Source of the DNA: Streptomyces sp. S465
GTDB lineage: Bacteria; Actinomycetota; Actinomycetes; Streptomycetales; Streptomycetaceae
Direction of reading: 5' to 3'
DNA length: 64,000 bases
Assembly: GCF_026898115.1 (NCBI RefSeq)
Contig: NZ_CP114036.1
Coordinates: 5,016,001-5,080,000 of the forward strand
Below, piece after piece: positions 26,877-35,345 of this stretch (the stretch's first letter is position 1; every line of letters starts with the position of its first letter). The position numbers and the translations under genes are program-made. The notes beneath the pieces are model-generated. The model was not told where the DNA came from. It saw nothing but the letters and a program-made list of their open reading frames with translations, and searched no databases.

Positions 26877-27713
26877 ATGTCGCAGCAGCCTGTCCCTGAC
26901 CACCCCGACGCTCCCCACCTGGAATTCGACGGCACCACGCCGTACGAGGACTACGTCCGGGCGTCCGTGCTCACCCACCTCCAGCGCCCGCTCTCCGACG
27001 ATCCCGGCGAGATGGTCTTCCTGGTCACCACCCAGGTCATGGAGCTGTGGTTCACCGTCCTCGTCCATGAGTGGCAGACCGCCGCGCAGGCGCTGCGCGA
27101 GGACGATCTGCCCACTGCGATGGCCGCGCTCCAGCGCTCGGCCTACGAGCTGGAGTCGCTCAACGCGTCCTGGACGCCGCTGGCCCATCTCACCCCCGGC
27201 CAGTTCAACGCGTACCGTTCCGCGCTCGGCGAGGGCTCGGGCTTCCAGTCGGCGATGTACCGGCGGCTGGAGTTCCTGCTCGGCGAGAAGTCCGCGGCCA
27301 TGCTCGTCCCGCACCGGGGCGCGCCGCAGGTCCACGCCGAGCTGGAGAAGGCGCTGACCGAGCCCAGCCTCTACGACGAGGTGCTGCGCTATCTCGCCCG
27401 CCGCGGCCTCGCCGTCCCGGCCTCCGTACTGGACCGCGATCCCACCCTGCGCTACGAGCCGGACGCGGGCGTGGAGCGGGTCTGGGAGGAGATCTACTCC
27501 GGCCCGCGCGACAGTGAGCTGATCCGGCTCGGTGAGGCACTCACCGAGGTCGCCGAGCTGGTGTGGCGCTGGCGCAACGACCACTTGGTGGCGACCCGGC
27601 GGGCGATGGGCGCCAAGACCGGCACCGGCGGTTCGGCCGGGGTGGCCTGGCTGGAGAAGCGCGCGGCGAAGACCGTCTTCCCCGAGCTGTGGACGGCGCG
27701 CAGCCATGTCTGA
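26877..27713 (+). CDS. kynA: Tryptophan 2,3-dioxygenase
   Basis: This 278-residue haem enzyme opens the indole ring of L-tryptophan to N-formylkynurenine, the first step of the kynurenine pathway. Conserved segments include PYEDYVRASVLTHLQRPLSDDPGEMVFLVTTQV, the haem-pocket region with ELWFTVLVHEW, GEGSGFQSAMYRRLEFLLG, and the C-terminal WRNDHLVATRRAMGAKTGTGGSAGVAWL (haem-ligand His and substrate-binding Thr/Gly). The ATG at 26877 follows AGGAGACG. It overlaps kynU by 8 bases, so the two are translationally coupled. Confidence 0.96.
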   Translation: MSQQPVPDHPDAPHLEFDGTTPYEDYVRASVLTHLQRPLSDDPGEMVFLVTTQVMELWFTVLVHEWQTAAQALREDDLPTAMAALQRSAYELESLNASWTPLAHLTPGQFNAYRSALGEGSGFQSAMYRRLEFLLGEKSAAMLVPHRGAPQVHAELEKALTEPSLYDEVLRYLARRGLAVPASVLDRDPTLRYEPDAGVERVWEEIYSGPRDSELIRLGEALTEVAELVWRWRNDHLVATRRAMGAKTGTGGSAGVAWLEKRAAKTVFPELWTARSHV

Positions 27714-29091
27714 CGCGACGATCCCTCCGGAGCCGCGCGGCGCCGAGCCGGCCGGCGCCGAGCCGTCGGCCGGCGCCGAGTCGTCCGTGTCCGGACTGCC
27801 CGGCGCCGGGCAGTCCGAGGCCGAGCTGACCGGCGTCGAGCCGACCGGCGTCGAGCCGACCGGCGTCGCGTCGGTCGGTGTCGAGTCCGCCGAGGTCGGT
27901 CTGGTCGGCGAAGCCGCCAGGCTCGACGCAGCCGACGGGCTGCGTGCCAAGCGTGACGCCTTCACCCTCGACGACGCGATCTACCTCGACGGCAACTCGC
28001 TGGGCGCGCTGCCGCGTGCCGTTCCGCCCCGGCTGGCCGATGTCGTCGCCCGCGAATGGGGGCGGCTGCGCATCCGCTCCTGGGAGGAGAGCGGCTGGTG
28101 GACCGCGCCGGAGCGGATCGGCGACCGCGTCGGCCGACTCCTCGGCGCCGCCCCCGGCCAGGTGGTGGTGGGCGACTCGACGAGCGTGAACGTCTTCAAG
28201 GCGGTCGTCGCGGCCGTACGGATCGCACAGGAGCGCGGCGCCCACCGCGATCAGATCCTGGTCGACGAGGCCACCTTCCCCACCGACGGCTATATCGCCG
28301 AGTCCGCCGCCCGGATGACCGGCTGCACCCTGCGGCCGGTGGCCGCGCGCGACGTCCCCACCGCCGTCGGCCCGCGCACCGCCGTCGCGCTCGTCAACCA
28401 CGTGGACTACCGCACCGGCCGCCTCCACGACCTGCCCGCGACCACGGCCGCCGTGCAGGCGGCGGGCGCGCTCATCGTGTGGGACCTGTGCCACAGCGCA
28501 GGCGCCCTGCCGGTCGGACTGGACGCCCACGGGGTCGACCTCGCGGTCGGCTGTACGTACAAGTACCTCAACGGCGGGCCCGGCGCGCCCGCGTACCTGT
28601 ACGTCGCCCGAGCGCATCAGCCCCGGTTCGACTCGCCGCTCCCCGGCTGGAACTCGCATGCCGACCCCTTCGGCATGGACTCCGCCTACACCCCGGCCGA
28701 CGGTGCGGCCCGCGGCCGCGTCGGCACCCCGGACATCCTCTCGATGCTGGCGCTGGAGGCCGCGCTGGAGGTGTGGGACGACGTGGCGATCGAGGACGTC
28801 AGGGCCAAGAGCCTGGCCCTGACGGACTTCTTCCTCCGCTGCGTCGAGGACTACGTCCCGGCGGGCCGCGTCCGGTCCCTCACCCCCGCCGCACACGCCG
28901 AGCGCGGCAGCCAGGTGGCGCTGCGGTGCGCGGACGCGGGGGAGGTGATGGCGGGGCTGGTGCGGCGCGGTGTCATCGGCGACTTCCGCCGCCCCGATGT
29001 GCTGCGCTTCGGCTTCACCCCGCTGTATACGGGCTTCGCCGAGGTGGAGCGGGCGGCGCGGGTGCTGGCCGCCGTGCTGAGGGAGGGCTGA
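27706..29091 (+). CDS. kynU: Kynureninase
   Basis: This PLP enzyme cleaves kynurenine to anthranilate and alanine. The core (about 60-461) starts FTLDDAIYLDGNSLGALPRAV and contains STSVNVFKAVVAAVRIAQ, HVDYRTGRLHDLPATT, LCHSAGALPVGLDAHGVDLAVG and the PLP lysine in CTYKYLNGGPGAPAYLY. Before the core lies an unusual N-terminal extension of about 55 residues made of Gly-Val-Glu-Pro/Ser repeats (TGVEPTGVEPTGV), encoded by a CCGGCGTCGAG-type repeat and absent from typical kynureninases. ATG 27706 overlaps kynA; starts further in would remove the repeats. It is followed after 3 bp by the hydrolase gene. Confidence 0.95.
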   Translation: MSDATIPPEPRGAEPAGAEPSAGAESSVSGLPGAGQSEAELTGVEPTGVEPTGVASVGVESAEVGLVGEAARLDAADGLRAKRDAFTLDDAIYLDGNSLGALPRAVPPRLADVVAREWGRLRIRSWEESGWWTAPERIGDRVGRLLGAAPGQVVVGDSTSVNVFKAVVAAVRIAQERGAHRDQILVDEATFPTDGYIAESAARMTGCTLRPVAARDVPTAVGPRTAVALVNHVDYRTGRLHDLPATTAAVQAAGALIVWDLCHSAGALPVGLDAHGVDLAVGCTYKYLNGGPGAPAYLYVARAHQPRFDSPLPGWNSHADPFGMDSAYTPADGAARGRVGTPDILSMLALEAALEVWDDVAIEDVRAKSLALTDFFLRCVEDYVPAGRVRSLTPAAHAERGSQVALRCADAGEVMAGLVRRGVIGDFRRPDVLRFGFTPLYTGFAEVERAARVLAAVLREG

Positions 29092-29094
29092 CCG

Positions 29095-30105
29095 ATGGGC
29101 GGCCAGGCGGCCGAGGAGGCGTCGGTCTTCGCGCTCGCACCCGTGGCCCCGGACCGGACCGCCGCGTACGGCGAACACCCGGACCAGGTGGTGGACTTCT
29201 ACCTTCCGCCCGAGGCGTCCCGTCCCGCCCCGCTGGTCCTCCTCTTCCACGGCGGCGCCTGGCGCGCACCTTACGATCGCCGCCATGTGTCCCCCTTCGC
29301 CGCGTTCCTGGCGGGGCGGGGTCTCGCGGTGGCGTCGGTGGAGTACCGCCGGGGCGGGGCCGGCTCGTCCCCGCCCGGCCCGGCCGCCCGCGACGGACAG
29401 GGCCCGCGGACCGAGGACCGCGACGTGCCGGGCGGTGGGCCGGGCACCGGCCCGCGCTCCGGGCGGGACGGCCCCGGCGGGGCGCCGCGGGCGGGGCGGT
29501 GGCCGGAGACGTTCGACGACATCGCCGCCGCCGTGGATCTCGTACCGGGGCTCGTCCGGGAGCTCGGACTGCCCGGGGTCGACACGGACCGCACCGTGCT
29601 CACCGGGCACTCCGCGGGCGGACACGCCGTGCTGTGGGCGGCGGCCCGGCACCGGCTGCCGTCCGGCACTCCTTGGCATCTGCCCTCGCCCTCCCCGCTC
29701 CGTGGTGTCGTCGCCCTCGCCCCGATCGCGGACCTCGCCACGGCTCGCGCACTGGACGTCTGCTCCGGCGCCGTGGGTGAACTCCTCGGCGAAGGCGAAG
29801 GCGAAGGCGAAGACGACGGCGACGGTGACGGCGTCGGCGTCGGCGACGGTGGCGAACTCGCGGTCCGGCTGGCCCTCGCCGACCCCGCCGCGCTGCTGCC
29901 CACCGCGATCCCCACCACCATCGTGCAGGGCGGCACCGATATCGATGTGCCGCCGGCGGTCGCGGCCGCCTTCGCGGCGGCCGCGGCCCGCGCCGGGCAG
30001 CGGGTGCGGCTCGTCACGACCGAGGGCGGCCACTTCCCGCCGATCGACCCCACCACGCCCGCCGCACACACCACCGCCGAGGAGATCGCCCGGCTGGCCA
30101 CGTAG
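29095..30105 (+). CDS. Alpha/beta hydrolase, probable kynurenine formamidase
   Basis: This 336-residue hydrolase has the oxyanion motif LLFHGGAWR (HGGxW, about 50), the nucleophile elbow GHSAGGHAV (about 165) and a catalytic-His region EGGHFPPIDP near the end; these are the motifs of arylformamidase-like esterases. It lies 3 bp after kynU and would supply the missing middle step, N-formylkynurenine to kynurenine. Two insertions stand out: a Gly/Pro/Arg-rich loop (about 88-140) and a Glu-Gly/Asp-Gly run (about 232-252, GEGEGEGEDDGDGDG) coded by GAAGGC/GACGGC repeats. Function is inferred from motifs and operon. Confidence 0.85.
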   Translation: MGGQAAEEASVFALAPVAPDRTAAYGEHPDQVVDFYLPPEASRPAPLVLLFHGGAWRAPYDRRHVSPFAAFLAGRGLAVASVEYRRGGAGSSPPGPAARDGQGPRTEDRDVPGGGPGTGPRSGRDGPGGAPRAGRWPETFDDIAAAVDLVPGLVRELGLPGVDTDRTVLTGHSAGGHAVLWAAARHRLPSGTPWHLPSPSPLRGVVALAPIADLATARALDVCSGAVGELLGEGEGEGEDDGDGDGVGVGDGGELAVRLALADPAALLPTAIPTTIVQGGTDIDVPPAVAAAFAAAAARAGQRVRLVTTEGGHFPPIDPTTPAAHTTAEEIARLAT

Positions 30106-30371
30106 CAGCCGGGGCGCATCCCGCCACGTACGAACCAGGGCGCATCCGGCTCGTAGTACTGGAGACGGGCCCCGGACCATCAGCCAATCCGGGGACGACG
30201 GCGCCGCGTCCGGTCCCCACCGTGAGACGCGTGGCTGGGGAGACGGTCCCGCGGACCGAACTCCATACGCATCGCCGAGCGTTGTCCGATCTGCGGAAGG
30301 ACGTGATCAGCACGTTCTCCCGGATCGGCGAGGCCACCGGGTTCGCCGCCCGGTGCGTCTCCACGCGGCAG

Positions 30372-30590
30372 CGGGTGACCGAGCTGATGAGCTGACCGAA
30401 GCGGGAGAACGACGTGCTGATGCCGGTCGCCCAGGGCTGCTCCAAAGCCGAGATCGCCGAACGGCTGATCGTCGCCGAGCCGACGGCGAAGCCGCATGTC
30501 AGCCGGAGTCTGCCGAAGTCGGGGCCGCGCGGCCGCGCCCAGGCGGTGGTGTGCGCGTACGAGGTCCGCCTGGTGACCTCTGGAGGCCGA
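30372..30590 (+). pseudogene. Relic of a LuxR/NarL-type response regulator
   Basis: A single frame reads VTELMS, a TGA stop at 30393, then VLMPVAQGCSKAEIAERLIV and VSRSLPKSGPRGRAQAVVCAYEVRLV. This is clearly a LuxR-type helix-turn-helix, usually T-x-REREVLxLxAxGxSNxEIAExL and THVSRxLxKLGLRDRAQAV. The in-frame stop and substitutions (Lys for Asn, Pro for Thr) and lack of a receiver domain upstream show decay. The preceding 30106-30371 stretch has no clear gene; the end is uncertain and runs toward the P450 promoter. Confidence 0.7.
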
Positions 30591-30615
30591 GCGGGCCCGG
30601 CGGTACCGTCCGGGG

Positions 30616-31848
30616 ATGAGCACGAGTGCGAGCAGTGCAGAAGCCCCTGCTTTCGACCCGTGGCGGCCGTCGTTCGTCGCGGACCCGTATCCGGCGTACG
30701 CCGCGCTGCGCGAGCGCGGCCGCGCGCACTGGTTCGAGCCCACCCGCCAGTGGCTGATCCCGCGTCACGCGGACGTCAGCGCCCTGCTGCGGGACCGCAG
30801 GCTCGGCCGCACCTATCTGCACCGGTTCAGCCATGAGGAGTTCGGCCGCACCGCGCCGCCGCCCGAGCACGAGCCGTTCCACACGCTCAACGACCACGGC
30901 ATGCTCGATCTCGAACCGCCGGACCACACCCGGCTGCGCCGCCTGGTCTCCAAGGCGTTCACCCCGCGGACGGTCGAGGCACTGGTGCCGACGATCCAGC
31001 GGCTCGCGGAGGAGCTCGTCGACTCCCTCGTCGCCTCGGGCGGCGGCGATCTCATCGCGACGGTCGCCGAACCGCTGCCGGTCGCCGTGATCGCCGAGAT
31101 GCTCGGCATTCCGCGGGCCGACCGCTCCGCCCTGCGACCCTGGTCGGCGGAGATCTGCGGGATGTACGAACTCAATCCGAGCGAGGAGACGGCCCGTCGG
31201 GCGGTGCGCGCGTCCCTCGACTTCTCCGCCTATCTGCGCGGACTGATCGGCGCGCGCCGCAAGACCCCGGGGGACGATCTGATCAGCGCGCTCATCGCCG
31301 CCCACGACGAGGGCGACCGGCTCACCGAGCAGGAGATGATCTCCACCTGTGTGCTGTTGCTCAACGCGGGCCACGAGGCCACCGTCAACACCACCGGCAA
31401 CGGCTGGTGGGCGCTCTTCCGCCACCCCGAGCAGCTCGCCCTGCTCCGCGCCGACCCCGACGCGCTGCTGCCCACCGCCGTGGACGAACTCCTGCGGTTC
31501 GACACCCCGCTCCAGCTCTTCGAGCGCTGGGTGCTGGAGGACATCGAGGTCGGCGGTACGGTCATTCCGCGCGGCAGCGAGGTCGCCCTGCTCTTCGGCT
31601 CGGCCAACCGCGATCCGGACCGCTTCGACCGCCCCGACACCCTCGACCTCGCCCGCGCCGACAACCCGCATGTCAGCTTCGGCGCCGGTATCCACTACTG
31701 CCTCGGCGCCCCGTTGGCCCGTCTGGAGCTCATCGCCTCCTTCGGTGCCCTGCTCCGCAAGGCGCCCGGGTTGCGGCTGGTCAGGGAGCCGGAGCGGCGG
31801 GCGAACTTCGTCATCCGAGGGCTGCGGGAGCTGATGGTCGAGCTCTGA
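30616..31848 (+). CDS. Cytochrome P450
   Basis: This 410-residue soluble monooxygenase has all key motifs: the I-helix oxygen site LLLNAGHEATVNTTGNG (about 252), the ExxR pair in DELLRF, and the haem-cysteine loop SFGAGIHYCLGAPLARLEL (Cys about 359). Size and motifs fit the bacterial CYP107/CYP105-like group, but the family cannot be set by eye. No ferredoxin gene lies nearby, so redox partners come from elsewhere. TACCGT lies 6 nt before ATG 30616, with no ribosome-binding site, suggesting a leaderless mRNA. The substrate is unknown. Confidence 0.93.
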   Translation: MSTSASSAEAPAFDPWRPSFVADPYPAYAALRERGRAHWFEPTRQWLIPRHADVSALLRDRRLGRTYLHRFSHEEFGRTAPPPEHEPFHTLNDHGMLDLEPPDHTRLRRLVSKAFTPRTVEALVPTIQRLAEELVDSLVASGGGDLIATVAEPLPVAVIAEMLGIPRADRSALRPWSAEICGMYELNPSEETARRAVRASLDFSAYLRGLIGARRKTPGDDLISALIAAHDEGDRLTEQEMISTCVLLLNAGHEATVNTTGNGWWALFRHPEQLALLRADPDALLPTAVDELLRFDTPLQLFERWVLEDIEVGGTVIPRGSEVALLFGSANRDPDRFDRPDTLDLARADNPHVSFGAGIHYCLGAPLARLELIASFGALLRKAPGLRLVREPERRANFVIRGLRELMVEL

Positions 31849-31893
31849 GCGGAGACGGATACGCACGGAGACGGAACCCGCGGAGACGAATAC

Positions 31894-31930
31894 GCCCCCT
31901 GTTGTCCACAGGCTGTGGACAACAGGGGGC
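31894..31930. terminator. Bidirectional terminator between P450 and ABC permease
   Basis: An almost perfect 37-nt palindrome, GCCCCCTGTTGTCCACAG and its complement around a single G, sits 45 bp after the P450 stop and 31 bp before the leftward permease stop. It serves both convergent genes. Confidence 0.9.
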
Positions 31931-31960
31931 GGGTGCCGGGATGTGGTGGGCCGACGGGGG

Positions 31961-33613
31961 TCAGCCGCCGATGTCACGACGGCGCAGACCCACCAGTCCT
32001 CCGGCGGCCAGAACGACCGAGAGGAGCAGCAGCCACAGGAAGGGTGCGGCCGTTACGTCGTCGCCCGGCAGCTTCGGCAGATGGCTGAAGGGCGAGGTGT
32101 CCATGACGGGCTGGGAGAACTCGAGCGCCGGGCCCATCCAGCCCACGGCCACCACCCAGCCGACCGCTCCCCAGGCCACGGCCGCGTACTTCGGCAGCAC
32201 GCCCACCAGGAAGAGCGTCAGGCTGGTGACCACCCACAGCGCCGGGAGCTGGGCGAGGGTGGCGCCCAGGGTGCGGGGGAGCTGGTCGGCCAGATCGTCC
32301 GCGGCGAGGCCGTAGCCCAGGCCCAGCGCCAGACCGCCGATGGCGAGCACGGCGACCGGGCCGAGGTAGGCGATGACCAGATGGCTCCCGGCCCAGCGCA
32401 GCCGGCTGACCGCGTTGGACAGCAGGGGTTCGGCGCGCTGGTCGGTCTCCTCGCTGCGCAGCCGCAGCACGGAGCTGGCGGTGTAGACGGTGAGGATGGT
32501 GCCGAGGACGCCGACCATGGCGGCCAGGAAGGCGTCGCTGAGCCCCTGCGCGCCGCCCATCCGCTGGATGATGTCGCGGGTCTGGTCGCTGTCGCCGAGG
32601 AAATCGTCGGCGCCGTCGGAGATGCTGCCGAAAATGGCGCCCGCGAAGACGAAGCCCGCGGCCCAGCCGAACAGGGCACCGCGCTGAAGCCGCCAGCCCA
32701 GACCGTAGACGCCGGCCAGCAGCGGGCCGGCGGCCGCGGGGCCGGGACGGCTGGCGTAGAAGCTGGCGCCCACGTCGCGCCGGCCCGCCAGGGAGTACGC
32801 GAGGGAGATGGAGGCGGCGGCGAGGACGGCGACCAGCAGCAGCGGCCACCAGCGCTCGTCCGCGTACGGCCGGGCGTACTCGGCCCAGCCCAGGGGCGAG
32901 AGCCAGACCAGGACGTGGCCGGAGCCCTCGCTGCCGTCCTCGGCGGCGTCACCCGCCATGCGCAGCACGAAGGCGACGCCGACCAGGGCGGAGCTCAGGC
33001 CCCGGGCCAGCCGGGTGTTCTCGGTGAGCTGGGCCGCGACGGCGGCCAGCCCGCCGAACGCCATCCCGGACAGGCCGACGGCGAGGCCGAAGGCGAGCGC
33101 ACCGGTGCCGCCCTGGCCCGCGAGGCTGCCCGCGATGAGCAGGGTCACCGCGCCGTTGGCGATGGCCACGGTGAGCAGGGCCGAGGTGAGACCGGCGCGG
33201 CGGCCCACCATGCCGGCGGAGAGCGCCTCCTGGCGGCCGGTCTCCTCCTCCTCGCGGGTGTGCCGGAGCACGATGAGCAGGCTCATGATCGCGGCGAACA
33301 CGGCCAGGAAGGCGCCCACGCGCCAGACGGTGAGCGCGCCGAGCGAATCGTCGAAGGCGGCGCCGAACAGGGCGCGCGTCGAGCCGTTCCCGTTCATGTC
33401 GCGGACGAGGTCGGCGCGCTGCTCAGGGGTCTCGTACGCGCTCTTCAGACGGCCGACGGTGCTGCTGGCCGTCAGCCCCAGGCACAGCACCCACACCGGC
33501 ATCATGATCCGGTCCCGCCGCAGGGCGAGCCGCAGCAGGGTGCCGGTGCCGGCCAGGTCGTGGGCCGATCCGCGGGCGCGGGGGGAGACCCGGGTGTCGG
33601 CTACGGCGGTCAT
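31961..33613 (-). CDS. ABC-2-type transporter permease
   Basis: This 550-residue permease has about 12 helices in two similar halves (starting LLRLALRRDRIMMPVWVLCLG and LQRGALFGWAAGFVFAGAIFG), like antibiotic-exporter permeases fused in tandem. It contains the loop RHTREEEETGRQEALSAGMVGRRAG in the first half and RLRSEETDQRAEPLLSNAVSRLRWA in the second. Its ATG overlaps the ATPase stop by four bases, so the pair is coupled. It likely pumps a drug, peptide or lipid; the divergent MarR/GbsR-type gene suggests regulation by a ligand. Confidence 0.92.
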   Translation of the reverse strand: MTAVADTRVSPRARGSAHDLAGTGTLLRLALRRDRIMMPVWVLCLGLTASSTVGRLKSAYETPEQRADLVRDMNGNGSTRALFGAAFDDSLGALTVWRVGAFLAVFAAIMSLLIVLRHTREEEETGRQEALSAGMVGRRAGLTSALLTVAIANGAVTLLIAGSLAGQGGTGALAFGLAVGLSGMAFGGLAAVAAQLTENTRLARGLSSALVGVAFVLRMAGDAAEDGSEGSGHVLVWLSPLGWAEYARPYADERWWPLLLVAVLAAASISLAYSLAGRRDVGASFYASRPGPAAAGPLLAGVYGLGWRLQRGALFGWAAGFVFAGAIFGSISDGADDFLGDSDQTRDIIQRMGGAQGLSDAFLAAMVGVLGTILTVYTASSVLRLRSEETDQRAEPLLSNAVSRLRWAGSHLVIAYLGPVAVLAIGGLALGLGYGLAADDLADQLPRTLGATLAQLPALWVVTSLTLFLVGVLPKYAAVAWGAVGWVVAVGWMGPALEFSQPVMDTSPFSHLPKLPGDDVTAAPFLWLLLLSVVLAAGGLVGLRRRDIGG

Positions 33614-34527
33614 CGGGTGATCGCCTCGGCTTCCGTGCGCGTGACGTCGTCCTGGTAGTGGCGGAGGAAGAGCTCCTCCAGGGTGGGCGGCGTGGAGATG
33701 AGGCTGCGCACCCCCACCTGGGTGAGCTGCCGCAGCACGGCGTCCATCTTGTCGGAGTCGACCTGGAGCTTGACCTGGTGGCCCTGGACGTCCACGTTGT
33801 GCACACCGGGGAGGCCGGACAGGCCGTTCGGCTCGCCGGCCAGCTCGGCGGTCACCGACGTACGGGTCAGGTGGCGCAGCTCGGCGAGCGTGCCGGACTC
33901 CACCCGCCTGCCCTTGCGGATGATGCTGACCCGCCGGCACAGCGCCTCGACCTCGCTGAGGATGTGGCTGGAGAGCAGCACCGTACGACCGCGGTCGCGC
34001 TCCTCGGCGACGCACTCGCGGAAGACCTCCTCCATGAGCGGGTCGAGCCCGGAGGTCGGCTCGTCGAGGATCAGCAGCTCCACTTCGGAGGCGAACGCGG
34101 CGACCAGGGCGACCTTCTGGCGGTTGCCCTTGGAGTAGGTACGGCCCTTCTTGGTGGGGTCGAGCTCGAACCGCTCCAGGAGCTCGGCACGGCGTGCGGT
34201 ATCCAGCCCCCCGCGCAGCCGCCCGTACAGGTCGATGACCTCCCCACCGCTCAGGTTGCGCCACAGGGTGACGTCTCCGGGGACGTACGCGATGTGGCGA
34301 TGGAGGTCGACCGCGTCGTGCCAGGGGTCCTTGCCGAGCATCTGCACCGCTCCGGAATCGGCGCGCAGCAGGCCCAGGAGAACCCGGATGGTGGTGGACT
34401 TCCCGGCGCCGTTGGGCCCGAGGAAGCCATGGACCTCGCCTGCCTCGACTTCGAGGTCGAGGCCGTCCAACGCGTGGGTCCGGCCGAAGGACTTATGCAG
34501 ACCGGACACGGAGATTGCCGTTTTCAT
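33610..34527 (-). CDS. ABC transporter ATP-binding protein
   Basis: This 305-residue ATPase has Walker A FLGPNGAGKSTT, the Q-loop region and a modified signature YSKGNRQKVALVAAFA. Walker B and D-loop are LLILDEPTSGLDPLM, and the switch His is in LLSSHILSEVEAL. The extra C-terminal 80 residues are typical of ABC-2 drug exporters. It is the first gene of the leftward exporter operon. The region upstream to the divergent regulator (34528-34619) is notably AT-rich and holds the paired promoters. Confidence 0.95.
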   Translation of the reverse strand: MKTAISVSGLHKSFGRTHALDGLDLEVEAGEVHGFLGPNGAGKSTTIRVLLGLLRADSGAVQMLGKDPWHDAVDLHRHIAYVPGDVTLWRNLSGGEVIDLYGRLRGGLDTARRAELLERFELDPTKKGRTYSKGNRQKVALVAAFASEVELLILDEPTSGLDPLMEEVFRECVAEERDRGRTVLLSSHILSEVEALCRRVSIIRKGRRVESGTLAELRHLTRTSVTAELAGEPNGLSGLPGVHNVDVQGHQVKLQVDSDKMDAVLRQLTQVGVRSLISTPPTLEELFLRHYQDDVTRTEAEAITR

Positions 34528-34619
34528 GATACCGAAGCTACGCTACTTTCAGAAAATTGTGAAGTTAAGGAACCATATAAACTTATGATGATGTGACAAA
34601 GAGAGGAGATGATGAAGCG

Positions 34620-35141
34620 GTGAGGGAGACGACCGAACCGGAGAGCGCGCCCGGTGGTGAGCGTGACGAGGCGGCGGTGTCCAGGTTCGTCGAGCGGTTC
34701 GCGGCCGACCTGGCCGAGTCCGGGATGCAGCGCATGGCGGCGCGGGTCTTCGCGGCGCTTCTCGTCTCCGACTCCGGGGCCCTCTCCTCCGCCGAGCTGG
34801 CCGAGCGGCTGCGGATCAGCCCGGCCGCGGTCTCGGGCGCGATCCGCTATCTGTCCCAGGTGGAGATGGTGGTGCGGGAGCGCGAACCGGGCTCCCGCCG
34901 CGATCGCTACCGGCTCTTCAACGAGGTCTGGTACGAGACCCTGACCCGCCGCGACCAGATGATCTCCCGCTGGGAGAGCACCATGCGGGACGGCGCGAAG
35001 GTGCTGGGCCCCGGCACCCCGGCGGGGCGGCGGATCACCGAGACCGCCGACTTCTTCGAGTTCGTCCAGCAGGAGCTGCCCAAGATGCTGGAGCGCTGGC
35101 GCCACCAGCAGGCCGAGCGGCGCGCGGCCGAGGCGGGGTAA
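34620..35141 (+). CDS. GbsR/MarR-type transcriptional regulator
   Basis: This 173-residue regulator has a winged helix at about 25-90: MQRMAARVFAALLVSDSGALSSAELAERLRISPAAVSGAIRYLSQVEMVVREREPGS (split here by motif, HTH around ELAERLRISPAAVSGAIR). A helical dimerisation part (DFFEFVQQELPKMLERWRHQ) follows. Divergent from the ABC exporter, it probably represses it. I chose GTG 34620, which GAGAGGAG precedes; GTG 34593 is possible. A four-codon frame (ATGATGAAGCGG, 34609) ends with a stop overlapping this GTG, perhaps a coupling mini-leader. Confidence 0.85.
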   Translation: MRETTEPESAPGGERDEAAVSRFVERFAADLAESGMQRMAARVFAALLVSDSGALSSAELAERLRISPAAVSGAIRYLSQVEMVVREREPGSRRDRYRLFNEVWYETLTRRDQMISRWESTMRDGAKVLGPGTPAGRRITETADFFEFVQQELPKMLERWRHQQAERRAAEAG

Positions 35142-35222
35142 CGGGCCGGGACGCGGCACACCTCCGCCCGACCCGGTGCCGCACCGGGTTGCGCCCGGCG
35201 GCGGTGTGCTTCTGCCCGTCCC

Positions 35223-35304
35223 GGCCGGACGGCGCTCCCGTCCGGCCCCTCGCGGGCCGTCCGCGTGGTGGCGGCAGTCTCGTCGTGCCGTCCGGCCGGA
35301 CGGC
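35223..35304. terminator. Paired palindromes between MarR and DAGK genes
   Basis: GGCCGGACGG/CCGTCCGGCC with a CGCTC loop (35223-35247) and the 18-nt palindrome GCCGTCCGGCCGGACGGC (35287-35304) share the same core. They lie between convergent genes, within a 204-bp gap lacking a gene, and can terminate both. Confidence 0.65.
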
Positions 35305-35345
35305 GTGGCGGTGCGTGTCTCGCCCCGTGGCGGCCCGAGCGGCGC

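Noticed and set aside
31943..33658. Rightward open frame opposite the ABC permease
   Set aside because: Low-complexity Gly/Glu/Gln sequence, no ribosome-binding site; the permease frame is supported by helices and operon overlap.
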